DNA of 44,713 nucleotides from assembly GCA_013368795.1 (NCBI GenBank), contig JABFXX010000155.1:1-44713 (forward strand), written 5' to 3'. The translations under genes were made by a program, and so were the position numbers. The notes below the pieces were generated by a model, which was not told the DNA's origin, searched no databases, and saw only the letters and a program-made list of their open reading frames with translations. The DNA is from Kofleriaceae bacterium (GTDB lineage Bacteria; Myxococcota_A; Polyangia; Haliangiales; Haliangiaceae). Below are positions 23,827 through 34,073 of this stretch, piece by piece. The stretch's first letter is position 1; the number at the start of each line of letters is the position of its first letter.

Positions 23827-25158
23827 ATGAGCGAGCGGCGCGTCGAGGGGTCCCTCCCCGGGAAAGTCAGCTTCCTGATCGCCGCCGCGTGCGTCGTGAC
23901 CGTGCTGGTCGCGGCGACCGGCATGAAGTCGATCTGGGACGTCACTTACTACGCCTCGTCGCGCGACGCGTTCTGGTACTGCAACGGCATCGCGCTCGGC
24001 CTGACCGGCGCGCTCGCCCTCGCGTTCCTGCCGCGCTGGCATCTGCCGCGCCTCGTGCGCGTCGCCGTGCTCGTGCCGGTAATGCACCTCGGTGCGCTGA
24101 TCGTCGCGGTGAAGCTCTGGGCGGTCCTGCGCGCCGACACCTGGGCCTATCTCGTGTCCGTCAAGGACGACAACAGCCCGGTGCCGACGCTGCCCGACTT
24201 CGCGCTCGCGATCGCGCTCGTCGTCGTCGCGGGCATGCTCATCGCGAGACGCCGCGGCGAGTGGGCGCACGCATCGATGATGCTCGCGCTCTCGACGCTG
24301 CTGCTCGTCGGCCTGTGGCTGCCGATCGTGTGCTCGTGGTGGTCGACCGATGACGTGGCGAACGTCTACGCGAACATCGGCGGCGGCCACCGCATCTACT
24401 TGAGGTCGATGTACTCGAGCTACGAGAACCTGCGGCTCGCCGCGATCCTGCCGCCGGTCATCGCCGCGATCGCGTTCACGACGCTCGTGTTCCGCCGCCG
24501 CATGTTCTTCTCGCGGCACCGCGCGCGCGTCACGCTGTGGGTGAAGATCCTGTTCGCCGTCGCGATGCTCGCGCAGGTCTCGGGCTCCGACCGCACGGGC
24601 CTGCTCTACCTCGAGCACACGTACATCATCCTGTTCGTCGTCGGCCTCGTGATCGGTACGTTCGTCGTGTTCGGCGCGACGACGTGGCTCGATTCGTGGC
24701 GCGCCCATCGTGCGCTCGCCCGCAAGCCGCGCGTCGACGGCACGATCGCCACCGACGGAGATGCCGAGCCGATCGCGACGCTCGAGATCACGAGCTGGCT
24801 GCGCGGTCCGCGGCTCGCGACGCGCACATTCGCGGTGAGGACACCCTCGGGCGACGTCCCGGTGACGACCGGCAACGTGATCCTGCCGATGCCGCCGTCG
24901 ACGCTGGCGCTCGGCGTCGGCGAGACCGCCGGCGTGCTGTCGCCCGGCGACGCCGTCACGCTGGCTGCCGACCGCACGACGACCGGCGCCGATCCGTTCC
25001 GCACGATGGATGCCGCGCAGATCGCCGGCGTCATCTCGCGCGGTGCCACGCGCTATCGCTTCAGCGACGTCGCGCTCGTCGTGTGGCGCCCCGCCGTCGC
25101 GTACCTCGCGATCCTCGTCGCCGTCGCGCTGCCCGGTATCGCGATGCTGGTGTTCTGA
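23827..25158 (+). CDS. Hypothetical multi-pass membrane protein
   Basis: A 443-residue protein, family not recognised. Roughly seven hydrophobic segments fill residues 15-290 (first at about 15-32, last ending near 290). A soluble domain (about 300-420) rich in Thr/Val beta-like stretches follows, and a final TM (about 423-443) closes the protein. A Trp-rich loop VCSWWSTDDVANVY lies between TMs. The soluble domain contains LRGPRLATRTFAVRTP and ALGVGETAGVLSPGD. Its TGA stop abuts the stop of the small convergent gene without a spare base (TGA then TTA). Function unknown. Confidence 0.75.
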   Translation: MSERRVEGSLPGKVSFLIAAACVVTVLVAATGMKSIWDVTYYASSRDAFWYCNGIALGLTGALALAFLPRWHLPRLVRVAVLVPVMHLGALIVAVKLWAVLRADTWAYLVSVKDDNSPVPTLPDFALAIALVVVAGMLIARRRGEWAHASMMLALSTLLLVGLWLPIVCSWWSTDDVANVYANIGGGHRIYLRSMYSSYENLRLAAILPPVIAAIAFTTLVFRRRMFFSRHRARVTLWVKILFAVAMLAQVSGSDRTGLLYLEHTYIILFVVGLVIGTFVVFGATTWLDSWRAHRALARKPRVDGTIATDGDAEPIATLEITSWLRGPRLATRTFAVRTPSGDVPVTTGNVILPMPPSTLALGVGETAGVLSPGDAVTLAADRTTTGADPFRTMDAAQIAGVISRGATRYRFSDVALVVWRPAVAYLAILVAVALPGIAMLVF

Positions 25159-25374
25159 TTACGGCGCGCCGTTATTGCCGGCCATGATCAGAAGGCCGGT
25201 TGCGAGCAGCACGATCGCGGTCAGCGGCCACAGGCCGAGTGCGATCGCGAATGCGTTCCGCAGGTGCTCGCCGAGCGCGCTCTCCGACGGCGGTGCCGGC
25301 GGAGGTGCGAACGCCTGACCACCCTTGCGAACGACGCGGGCTTGCGGGATCGACTGGAACGTCAGCATCGGCAT
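25159..25374 (-). CDS. Small membrane protein, 71 residues
   Basis: A 71-residue protein with a Pro-rich soluble N terminus (AFAPPPAPPSES) and one strong hydrophobic segment (about residues 43-66) near the C terminus, so probably a tail-anchored or single-pass membrane protein. AGGA lies 3 bp before the ATG at 25374 (in CTAGGAAAATG), which supports translation. It converges with the preceding membrane protein gene, their stops abutting, and is divergent from the carboxypeptidase gene. Function unknown; a real gene is likely but not certain. Confidence 0.6.
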   Translation of the reverse strand: MPMLTFQSIPQARVVRKGGQAFAPPPAPPSESALGEHLRNAFAIALGLWPLTAIVLLATGLLIMAGNNGAP

Positions 25375-25443
25375 TTTCCTAGTATGTGTCCTGACTAGAC
25401 GCCTGACAGCCGCGAGTTCTTCAAGGTGTAAGCTCGGTCACCC

Positions 25444-27153
25444 ATGGCGCGCTCACTTGCCGATCTTTCCCAGGGGTTTCGTCAGGCCTACCTCGACTAC
25501 GCGCAGCTCACATCGCAGCTCCGAACGTGGGCAGAGACACATCCGGGCCTCGTCCGGTTGCAGTCGCTCGCGAAGACGCCCGAGGGCCGCGACGTCTGGC
25601 TCCTCACGATCGGCCCCGATCCGGACCGCCTTCGCCCCGCGGTGTGGGCCGACGGCAACCTCCACGCCGCCGAGCTCGCCGGCTCGAGCGTCGCGCTATC
25701 GATCGCCGAGGACGCGCTGCGCGCACATCTCGAGCCCGAGACGCTCGATCTGCCCGGCCCGATCGTCGAGCGGATGCGCGAGGTTCTGTTCTACATCGTG
25801 CCGCGCATCTCGCCCGACGGCGCGGAGTGCGTGCTGAAGACCGGCCGCTCGGTGCGCAGCGTGCCTCGCGACGAGCGCGTCGAGCGCGGCAAGCCGCGCT
25901 GGATTCCCGGCGACGTCGACGGCGATGGCCTGTCGTTCGCGATGCGCGTCAAGGATCCGGGCGGCGAGCTCGTCGAATCGCCGGAATTCGCCGGCCTGCT
26001 CGTCGAGCGCACCGTCGAGGACGAGGGCCCGTTCTACAAGGTCTATCCCGAAGGGATGATCGAGCACTTCGACGGCAAGACGATCCCATCGCCGTTCTTC
26101 CTCGGCGACAACCCGATCGATCTCAACCGCAACTTCCCGTGGTTCTGGGCGCCCGGCCACGAGCAGGTCGGCTCCGGTCCGTTCCCGACGAGCGAGCCCG
26201 AGGCGCGCGGCATCGTCGAGTTCACGACCGCGCACCCGAACATCTTCGCGTGGTGCGACTACCACACGTTCGGCGGCGTCTTGATCCGTCCGCTCGGCCA
26301 CGCGCCCGACTCGAAGATGGATCAGGAGGACCTCGCGATCTTCCGCCAGCTCGAGCAGTGGATGACCGAGCACACCGGCTACCCGACGGTGTCGGGCCAC
26401 GACGAGTTTCTCTACGAGCCCGACAAGCCGCTGCGCGGTGACCTCTCCGACTACGCGTACAACCAGCGCGGCGCGATGGCCTACGTCATCGAGCTGTGGG
26501 ACCTGTTCAAGCGGCTCGGCATGGAGCGGCCGCCGAAGTTCGCCCAGTTCTACGAGCGCGTCTCCCGCAACGACCTCGTGAAGCTCGCGTGGTGGGACAA
26601 GGACGAGAACGAGGGTCGATCGTTCCCGTCGTGGCGGCCGTTCGACCATCCGCAGCTCGGCCCCGTCGAGATCGGCGGCATCGATCCGCGCATCGGCATC
26701 TGGAACCCGCCGCTCCACGAGCTGCCGCAGATGTGCGCGACGCAGACGCAGGTGTTCGTGCGCCTCGCCGCGCTCGCGCCGCGCATCCGCATCGCGCGGA
26801 CCGAGCGCAAGGCGCTGCCCGGCGGCCTCGTGCGCGTCGAGGTCAAGGTCGAGAACGAGGGCTACCTCGGCAGCTACGGCCTGCCGAGCGCGAAGAAGCT
26901 CGACTTCAACGAGCCGCTGTACGCGACGGCGAAGGGCGAGCTCGTCGATCCGGGAATGGCGCACCAGGTGCTCGGCCACGTCGATGGTTGGGGCCACGGC
27001 CTTCACACCGGCGCGAACCTGCCCGCGTACCCCGGCACGCGTGGCTCGACGAATGCCGCGTGGGCGACCTACCTCGTCAAAGGCGGCGGCACGCTCGAGG
27101 TCCGCGTCGGCTGTGCTCGCACGGGCTTCGTCACCGCGCGCATCGAGGTATAG
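25444..27153 (+). CDS. M14-family zinc carboxypeptidase
   Basis: A 569-residue protein with M14 catalytic features. The zinc ligands His74 and Glu77 (NLHAAEL) and His274 (DYHTFGG) are present, NRNFP carries the substrate-binding Arg, and the catalytic Glu350 is in YVIELWD. A C-terminal region (about 460-569) looks like an extra beta domain (RVEVKVENEGYLGSYGLPS). There is no obvious signal peptide, which is unusual for a secreted carboxypeptidase, so it may act in the cytoplasm or use another route. It is expected to remove C-terminal residues from peptides or peptidoglycan stems. ATG 25444. Confidence 0.88.
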   Translation: MARSLADLSQGFRQAYLDYAQLTSQLRTWAETHPGLVRLQSLAKTPEGRDVWLLTIGPDPDRLRPAVWADGNLHAAELAGSSVALSIAEDALRAHLEPETLDLPGPIVERMREVLFYIVPRISPDGAECVLKTGRSVRSVPRDERVERGKPRWIPGDVDGDGLSFAMRVKDPGGELVESPEFAGLLVERTVEDEGPFYKVYPEGMIEHFDGKTIPSPFFLGDNPIDLNRNFPWFWAPGHEQVGSGPFPTSEPEARGIVEFTTAHPNIFAWCDYHTFGGVLIRPLGHAPDSKMDQEDLAIFRQLEQWMTEHTGYPTVSGHDEFLYEPDKPLRGDLSDYAYNQRGAMAYVIELWDLFKRLGMERPPKFAQFYERVSRNDLVKLAWWDKDENEGRSFPSWRPFDHPQLGPVEIGGIDPRIGIWNPPLHELPQMCATQTQVFVRLAALAPRIRIARTERKALPGGLVRVEVKVENEGYLGSYGLPSAKKLDFNEPLYATAKGELVDPGMAHQVLGHVDGWGHGLHTGANLPAYPGTRGSTNAAWATYLVKGGGTLEVRVGCARTGFVTARIEV

Positions 27154-27197
27154 GCGCACGATCCTCTCGAGACCGCGTTCGCGGTACAACTGGCGCA

Positions 27198-28007
27198 ATG
27201 GCGCTGTATGCCATCGGCGATATCCAGGGCTGCATGTCGAGCCTCGAGCGGCTCCTCTCGACGATCAGCTTCTCGCCGCAGACGGATCGGCTGTGGCTCG
27301 TCGGCGATCTCGTCAACCGCGGGCCTCGCTCGCTCGACGTGCTGCGCTGGGCGATGGAGCTCGGCCCCGCCGTCACCTGCGTGCTCGGCAACCACGACAT
27401 CCACCTGCTCGCGCGCGCCGCCGGTGCGGTGCCCGAGAAGAAGCGCGACACGCTCGACGACGTGCTCGCCGCGCGCGACCTCGATCGAGTGCTCGACTGG
27501 GTGCGCTCGCGTCCGCTCGTCCACGTCGAGGACAACTACGTGATGGTGCACGGCGGCCTGCATCCGCGCTGGACCGCCGAGGATGCGCGAGCGCGCGGCG
27601 CCGAGATCGAGCGCGAGCTGCGCGCGCCGACGTGGCGCACGTTCGTCGGCCAGCTGCAGGGCACGGCGCCGCGCTGGGACGACAGCCTCGCCGGCGCCGA
27701 TCGCTGGCGCGCGATCCTCGCCTACCTCACACGCGCGCGCATGCTGAAGCCCGACGGTCGCATCGAGTCCGGGTTCGACGGTCCTCCGTCGCAGGCGCCC
27801 GCAGGTTTGATCCCGTGGTTTCAGTTTCCGAACGCCGCGTGGACGTCACACACCGTCGTGTTCGGGCACTGGGCCGCGCTCGGCCTCAGCGTCGGGCCGC
27901 GTCACCTCGGGCTCGACACCGGCTGCGTGTGGGGCAACTCGCTGACCGCGATGCGCCTTCCCGACCGCACCGTGTTCCAGGTGAAGGCCGTCGAGAAGGC
28001 CAGCTGA
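27198..28007 (+). CDS. apaH: Symmetrical diadenosine tetraphosphatase (ApaH-like)
   Basis: A 269-residue calcineurin-type phosphoesterase with the ordered metal motifs GDIQGC (7-12), GDLVNRGP (36-43), GNHD (64-67), VHGG and VFGHWA. The first motif has Gln where many phosphatases have His, which is normal for ApaH. It hydrolyses Ap4A to two ADP and can act as an mRNA decapping enzyme on Np4-capped RNA in E. coli. ATG 27198 places the GDIQGC motif six residues in, as in the family. It converges with a kinase gene, the stops separated by 5 bp. Confidence 0.92.
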   Translation: MALYAIGDIQGCMSSLERLLSTISFSPQTDRLWLVGDLVNRGPRSLDVLRWAMELGPAVTCVLGNHDIHLLARAAGAVPEKKRDTLDDVLAARDLDRVLDWVRSRPLVHVEDNYVMVHGGLHPRWTAEDARARGAEIERELRAPTWRTFVGQLQGTAPRWDDSLAGADRWRAILAYLTRARMLKPDGRIESGFDGPPSQAPAGLIPWFQFPNAAWTSHTVVFGHWAALGLSVGPRHLGLDTGCVWGNSLTAMRLPDRTVFQVKAVEKAS

Positions 28008-28012
28008 CGCGC

Positions 28013-29062
28013 CTATCCAGGCGGCTTCGTCTTCTTCGGGTTCACGAGCTCGATCGGCTCGACGTTGAAGTCGGCCGTCGAGAGATCGATATCGGCGGAG
28101 AACTGGACGTCGATATCGCCGCCGCGCAGCTTCGCGCGCATGTCGCGTACGGCCTGGCCCAGCGCGCTCTGCGGATCGATGCCGACCGCCTGCTTCATCA
28201 CCTGCGCGAGCGCGTGCGCCATCGCGGTCGCCGAGTTGTAGCGATTGTTCGGGTCCGGATCGAGCGCGACGTCGAGCACCGCGACGAGTGAGGCCGGCAC
28301 GTCGGGCCGGCGCTCGATGATCGGCGGCACCTTGCACGCGCGGATCTTCTTGAAGATCTCGACGTCGTTCTTGCCATCGAACAGGCGCTCGCCCGCCAGC
28401 GTCTCCCACAGCACGCTGCCGACGTGGAAGATGTCGGACAGCGGCGTGTTCGCCTTGCCGAACGAGACCTCGGGCGCGAGGTAGCTGAGCTTGCCCTTCA
28501 CGGTGCCCGGCGCGGTCATGCTCGCGACGCGATCGCGGGCGCGCGCGAGGCCGAAGTCGGTGAGCTTCACGACGCCGTTGCCGCCGAGCAGGATGTTGTG
28601 CGGCGTGACGTCGCGATGGATGACCGGCGCGAGCTCGCCATTCGGCGCGCGCCGCTCGTGGGCCGCACCGAGACCGCGCAGCGTGCCGATGCCGATCGCG
28701 ACGGCGAGCGCCCACTCGACGTGCTTGCCCGCATCCTGATACACGCGGATGAAGTGGCCGAGGTCGATGCCCTCGACCCACTCCATCACGAGGTAGTACG
28801 AGCCTTCCTGCGCGACGAAGTCGTGGACCTGGACGATGTTCGGGTGCGCGAGCTCGGAGCCGACGCGCGCCTCCTCGATGAACCTGTCGACGTAGTTCGT
28901 GAGGGCGCGGTACTCGGGCTTGATGTGCTTGATCGCGACCTGTCGCTGGAAGCCCGCGGCGCCCTTCTGGACTGCCCGATAGACAGTCGCCATCCCGCCC
29001 TCGCCCGCGACCTCCACGAGCTGGTACTTGCCGTCGATCAGTTGCCCCGTCGGCTGTGGCAC
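28013..29062 (-). CDS. Hanks-type Ser/Thr protein kinase (cytoplasmic)
   Basis: A 349-residue kinase. The glycine-rich loop GEGGMATVY (20-28), catalytic-site Lys45, HRDVTPHN (149-156), DFG (169-171) and an APE-equivalent APEVSFG are all intact, so it should be active. A short C-terminal tail (about 290-349) has no TM and contains an acidic patch and NPKKTKPPG. It lies 15 bp downstream of the ABC-F gene on the same strand and is probably cotranscribed. The target is unknown. Similar in plan to many myxobacterial kinases with the HRDVTPHN-type loop. Confidence 0.92.
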   Translation of the reverse strand: MPQPTGQLIDGKYQLVEVAGEGGMATVYRAVQKGAAGFQRQVAIKHIKPEYRALTNYVDRFIEEARVGSELAHPNIVQVHDFVAQEGSYYLVMEWVEGIDLGHFIRVYQDAGKHVEWALAVAIGIGTLRGLGAAHERRAPNGELAPVIHRDVTPHNILLGGNGVVKLTDFGLARARDRVASMTAPGTVKGKLSYLAPEVSFGKANTPLSDIFHVGSVLWETLAGERLFDGKNDVEIFKKIRACKVPPIIERRPDVPASLVAVLDVALDPDPNNRYNSATAMAHALAQVMKQAVGIDPQSALGQAVRDMRAKLRGGDIDVQFSADIDLSTADFNVEPIELVNPKKTKPPG

Positions 29063-29077
29063 CCATCCAGTATCGAG

Positions 29078-31084
<2,007 letters not shown>

Positions 31085-31122
31085 GAGCGGCGACTAGATA
31101 GCACGTTACACTCGCTGCGGAG

Positions 31123-31785
31123 ATGACCTACCGCGACGACCGAGATGCCGACCAGGCGCGCATCGCCGCGCTCGAGGGCGAGCTCGCAGCCGCAAAGGAC
31201 CGGATCGACGAGCTCGAGGGCAAGCAGTCCCAGGCGCTCGTCCTCGCCTCGGCCAGCGCGCTCGCGGCGCGGGACTCGTCCCCCGCCGCGGCGAAGTGGT
31301 TTGGCGCCCCGACGCGGCTCGAGCTGACGCGCAAGTTCGACGGCGCGTTCCCGGTCGACAAGCTCGAGGACCTCGTCGACACGATCCGCGAGCACACCCG
31401 GCAACGCGGGCGCGTCGAGCTCCTGCGATCCTCGGTGACGTGGGCGGCCGAGCGGCGCGGCACCGGGCCGTTCACGATGGTGACCGTCTCGGTCCGGGAC
31501 AACGTGACGACGCTGCTCGTCAGCGACGAGCTCGGTCAGCTCGCCGGCGCGGTCTACGGCGGCGTCGGCGGAGGTGTCGGTGGGAGCCTGATCGTGGCAC
31601 CGATCTTCGCGTCGATCGCGATGCCGATGCTGACGCCCGTGTTCGTCGCCGGCTGGCTCGGCGGGTTCTTCGGCCTGACGCGCACGATCTTCAAGTCGGC
31701 GGCGAAGCGGCGCGCGATCGCACTGCAGCGCGTGTTCGATGCGGTCGGCGCGGAGATCGAGAAGAAGCTCCGCGCGGCTCCCTAG
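31123..31785 (+). CDS. Hypothetical coiled-coil membrane protein
   Basis: A 220-residue protein, family not recognised. Residues about 5-40 form a charged coiled coil (ALEGELAAAKDRIDELE). A soluble region follows, then a Gly-rich hydrophobic stretch (about 140-190: GGVGGGVGGSLIVAPIF and onward) that could form two helices in the membrane, and a basic helical tail. It is divergent from the ABC-F gene with 38 bp between starts. Its stop shares CTAG (31782-31785) with the convergent gene. Confidence 0.75.
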   Translation: MTYRDDRDADQARIAALEGELAAAKDRIDELEGKQSQALVLASASALAARDSSPAAAKWFGAPTRLELTRKFDGAFPVDKLEDLVDTIREHTRQRGRVELLRSSVTWAAERRGTGPFTMVTVSVRDNVTTLLVSDELGQLAGAVYGGVGGGVGGSLIVAPIFASIAMPMLTPVFVAGWLGGFFGLTRTIFKSAAKRRAIALQRVFDAVGAEIEKKLRAAP

Positions 31786-32174
31786 CGCTGCGTCATGCTG
31801 CGGAGCGCATCGTCGAACGCGGCGCCGTCGGTGTAGATCCGCATCGCGTCGCCGAGCTCGGCAAATCGCCGCACGAAGTCGGCGGTCAGCGTGACGAACT
31901 TCGACGCGGTCAGCATGTGGATGCCGTACAGCTGGTCGCGGTGCGCGCGCAGCCACTGCGCCCAGATGTTGCTGACGTCAACCGATGCGCCGGTGGTGTC
32001 GCGGGCATCGATGAACAGCGCGAACGGTCCCTCGCGCAGCTCGTCGTCGAGCAGGCGCAGCGGCGCGGTGCCGTGCTCGCCGCCGTCGCGGCCGGAGATC
32101 GTGATGGAGACGACGTGCGGGACCGGTCGGGTGACCGCGAGCGTCGAGTGCTTGCTGGCGAACGTGCGGGTCAT
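31782..32174 (-). CDS. Hypothetical protein, possibly STAS/SpoIIAA-like
   Basis: A 130-residue soluble protein. The alternation of strands and helices (VVSITISG, FALFIDARDTTG, SKFVTLTADFVRRFAELG, MRIYTDGAAFDDALR) resembles STAS/SpoIIAA-like domains found in many myxobacterial small proteins. I see no phosphorylation motif that would settle the call. Its start overlaps the stop of the upstream gene by 4 bp, indicating translational coupling, and its stop shares CTAG with the plus-strand neighbour. Confidence 0.65.
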   Translation of the reverse strand: MTRTFASKHSTLAVTRPVPHVVSITISGRDGGEHGTAPLRLLDDELREGPFALFIDARDTTGASVDVSNIWAQWLRAHRDQLYGIHMLTASKFVTLTADFVRRFAELGDAMRIYTDGAAFDDALRSMTQR

Positions 32175-32521
32175 AGCTTACTCCTGCTGCGGCGATCGCT
32201 GCGCGCGACGAGCGTGCTCGGCAGCGAACCTTCGGCCTCGAGACGACGGATCTCGTCGCCGATCGGCCGGATCGTCGCGAGGCTCGCGGCGTCGTCGCGG
32301 TAGCGATCGACGAGCTCGCCGTACGCTTCGCGGACCGCATCTCCGTCGGGAGGCGCGACCATCAGCGCGCGAAGCACGCCGAGCCGCCAGCGCAGCGCCG
32401 CCTCACCGCCGACCTCCATCGCGAGCGCGTCACCGGTCTCGCGCTCGTCGAGCGCCGCCGGGTCTGCCTCGATCCGCGACGCGAGCGCGATCAGGCGAGC
32501 CTTCGGATCGGCGTGCGGCAC
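32171..32521 (-). CDS. Hypothetical small alpha-helical protein
   Basis: A 116-residue protein with helical, charged composition and no signal peptide, Cys or recognised motif. It contains GGEAALRWRLGVLRALMV and ends in a basic, Ser/Arg-rich tail. It overlaps the next gene by 4 bp (32171-32174), so the two are probably translated together. Family unknown. Confidence 0.6.
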   Translation of the reverse strand: MPHADPKARLIALASRIEADPAALDERETGDALAMEVGGEAALRWRLGVLRALMVAPPDGDAVREAYGELVDRYRDDAASLATIRPIGDEIRRLEAEGSLPSTLVARSDRRSRSKL

Positions 32522-32584
32522 GCGACGAGCCTAGCACGCTGAAGATCGGTCGGCCGGCGCGCGAACGCGAGTGACCCGGGTGCT

Positions 32585-32638
32585 AACCGATCGATGCGTC
32601 GATCAATCGACGGCAGCGTCGACGGGGCGAGATCGGTT
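32585..32638. repeat. Nested inverted repeats in the promoter gap
   Basis: Outer arms AACCGATC (32585-32592) and GATCGGTT (32631-32638) are perfect 8-bp complements. Inside them CGTCGAT and ATCGACG (32597-32612) form a 7-bp inverted repeat with a 2-bp spacer. They lie in the 151-bp gap between divergent genes, 35 bp before the Pro/Cys-rich lipoprotein start, and could be operators or a folded 5' leader. Confidence 0.4.
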
Positions 32639-32672
32639 GCACGAGGGTCTCCAGGCGAACTAACGTCCACGC

Positions 32673-33323
32673 ATGTCTGCCCGCACGCCGCGTCGTTCGT
32701 TCGCGACTCCGTTCGTCGTCACGCTCGCCGCGGTGCCCGCGTGCTACGTCCAGACCGGTACGAGCAGCCCACCGCCGACGCAGGTGGCCAGCGAGCCGCC
32801 GCCATCGTCGCAGCCGCCTCCGTCGTCGCAGCCGCCTCCGTCGTGGGAGCCATCCTCGCAGCCGACGCAGGCGCCGCAAGACAATCCGCCGGCCCGGCCG
32901 CCCATCGTCGCGAACCCGCCGCGCCCCGGCACGCCCGCGACGACGCCGCCGCCGCCGGAGCCCAACCCGACGCGCCCCGAGCCTCGCCCGTCGGCACCGG
33001 GGACGCAGCCGAAGCCGCCGGTGATCGCGAACCCACCGGTGCCCAACGATCCGCGCACGCAGCAGACGTCGGTCTCGCAGTGGACGGTGTTCAAGAATCA
33101 GGACGGCTGCATGGCGGCGATCAGGGTCGAGTGCACGCCGAAGGCGACGTGCAATCCGCCGCCGCCGTTCAAGATCGCCTGCTACGACAACGTGAACCTC
33201 GACAACCCGGTGACCGTGACGTCGCGTGACGGCGGCTCGACGTGCGTCGTCGACTACGCAGCCTCGTGCCCGAAAAACGCGAAGTGCCGGGCGCCGCAGC
33301 CGGTGACGTGCCCGAAGCGGTGA
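32673..33323 (+). CDS. Pro-rich, Cys-repeat lipoprotein-like secreted protein
   Basis: A 216-residue protein. The N terminus is basic then hydrophobic with a possible lipobox VPAC (Cys24; Pro at -2 is atypical). Residues about 30-135 are Pro/Ser/Gln/Thr-rich with repeated QPPPSS blocks, a likely wall- or periplasm-spanning linker. The C-terminal domain (about 140-216) has eight Cys. CTPKATCNPPPPFKIAC and the later CPKNAKCRAPQPVTC look like two copies of one Cys/Lys/Pro unit. Function unknown. The TGA stop overlaps the GTG start of the ferritin-like gene (GTGA 33320-33323). Confidence 0.75.
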   Translation: MSARTPRRSFATPFVVTLAAVPACYVQTGTSSPPPTQVASEPPPSSQPPPSSQPPPSWEPSSQPTQAPQDNPPARPPIVANPPRPGTPATTPPPPEPNPTRPEPRPSAPGTQPKPPVIANPPVPNDPRTQQTSVSQWTVFKNQDGCMAAIRVECTPKATCNPPPPFKIACYDNVNLDNPVTVTSRDGGSTCVVDYAASCPKNAKCRAPQPVTCPKR

Positions 33324-34006
33324 GCGAGCGCGTCCGCGAGGAGTGGCGCGCGCGGATCGCCGCCGAGTACACGTCGGCCGCGATCACGCAGAACCTCGTG
33401 CTGTGGCTGATCCAGGCCGGCGCACCTCCCGACCTGATCGATCAGGGTCTCGCGATCGTCGCCGACGAGCTCGTCCACTCGCAGATGAGCCACGCGGTCT
33501 ACACCGCGGCCGGTGGTACGAAGCCGCCCGCGATCGATCGCGATCAGCTCGGGCTCGCGCGCACGACCGAGGCGCTCGAGCTCGACATCCTTCGCGCCGC
33601 CGTGCGCGTGTTCTGCCTCGGCGAGACCGTCGCGGTGCCGTTGTTCTCGCACCTGCGCGAGGGCTGCACCGAGCCGACCGCGCGCGCCGCGCTCGATCGG
33701 ATCCTGCGCGACGAGGTCCGCCATCGTGACTTCGGCTGGGACCTCCTCGACTGGCTCTGCGTGTCGCCGATCGGTGAGTCGGTCCCGTCGCTCGTCGCCG
33801 AGCAGCTGCCGGCGATGCTCGGCGAGCTCGAGGCGAGCTATGGAACCGGCAACCCGACGGTCGCCCGAGACGACGGCGAGATGACCGAAGCCGATCGCGC
33901 CTGGGGCCTCGCACCGCCTCGGGAGTACGCGGCCATCCTCGCGCAGACCCTCGAGAAAGATTACAAGCCCCGCTTTCTCGCCCGCGGCATTGTCATGCAC
34001 GTGTGA
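33320..34006 (+). CDS. Ferritin-like diiron-type protein
   Basis: A 228-residue alpha-helical protein with two ExxH motifs in the right arrangement for a ferritin-like di-metal site: Glu16, Glu50-x2-His53 (ADELVHSQMSH), Glu102 (GETVAVPLFSHL) and Glu132-x2-His135 (RDEVRHRDFGW). GTG 33320 is chosen because it overlaps the upstream TGA as GTGA, a coupling signature; the frame is open back to 33242 but inside the preceding gene. Reaction unknown. It is distinct in sequence from the DUF455 protein at 18041. Coupling to a Cys-rich secreted protein suggests a shared process, possibly a modification of that protein; this is inference. Confidence 0.78.
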   Translation: MSERVREEWRARIAAEYTSAAITQNLVLWLIQAGAPPDLIDQGLAIVADELVHSQMSHAVYTAAGGTKPPAIDRDQLGLARTTEALELDILRAAVRVFCLGETVAVPLFSHLREGCTEPTARAALDRILRDEVRHRDFGWDLLDWLCVSPIGESVPSLVAEQLPAMLGELEASYGTGNPTVARDDGEMTEADRAWGLAPPREYAAILAQTLEKDYKPRFLARGIVMHV

Positions 34007-34073
34007 CAATCGAGGCTATTGGCTGGACCAGCAAACCAGCTTAGAACAGCGGCCACGCTTGCGGAGGGCAGCC

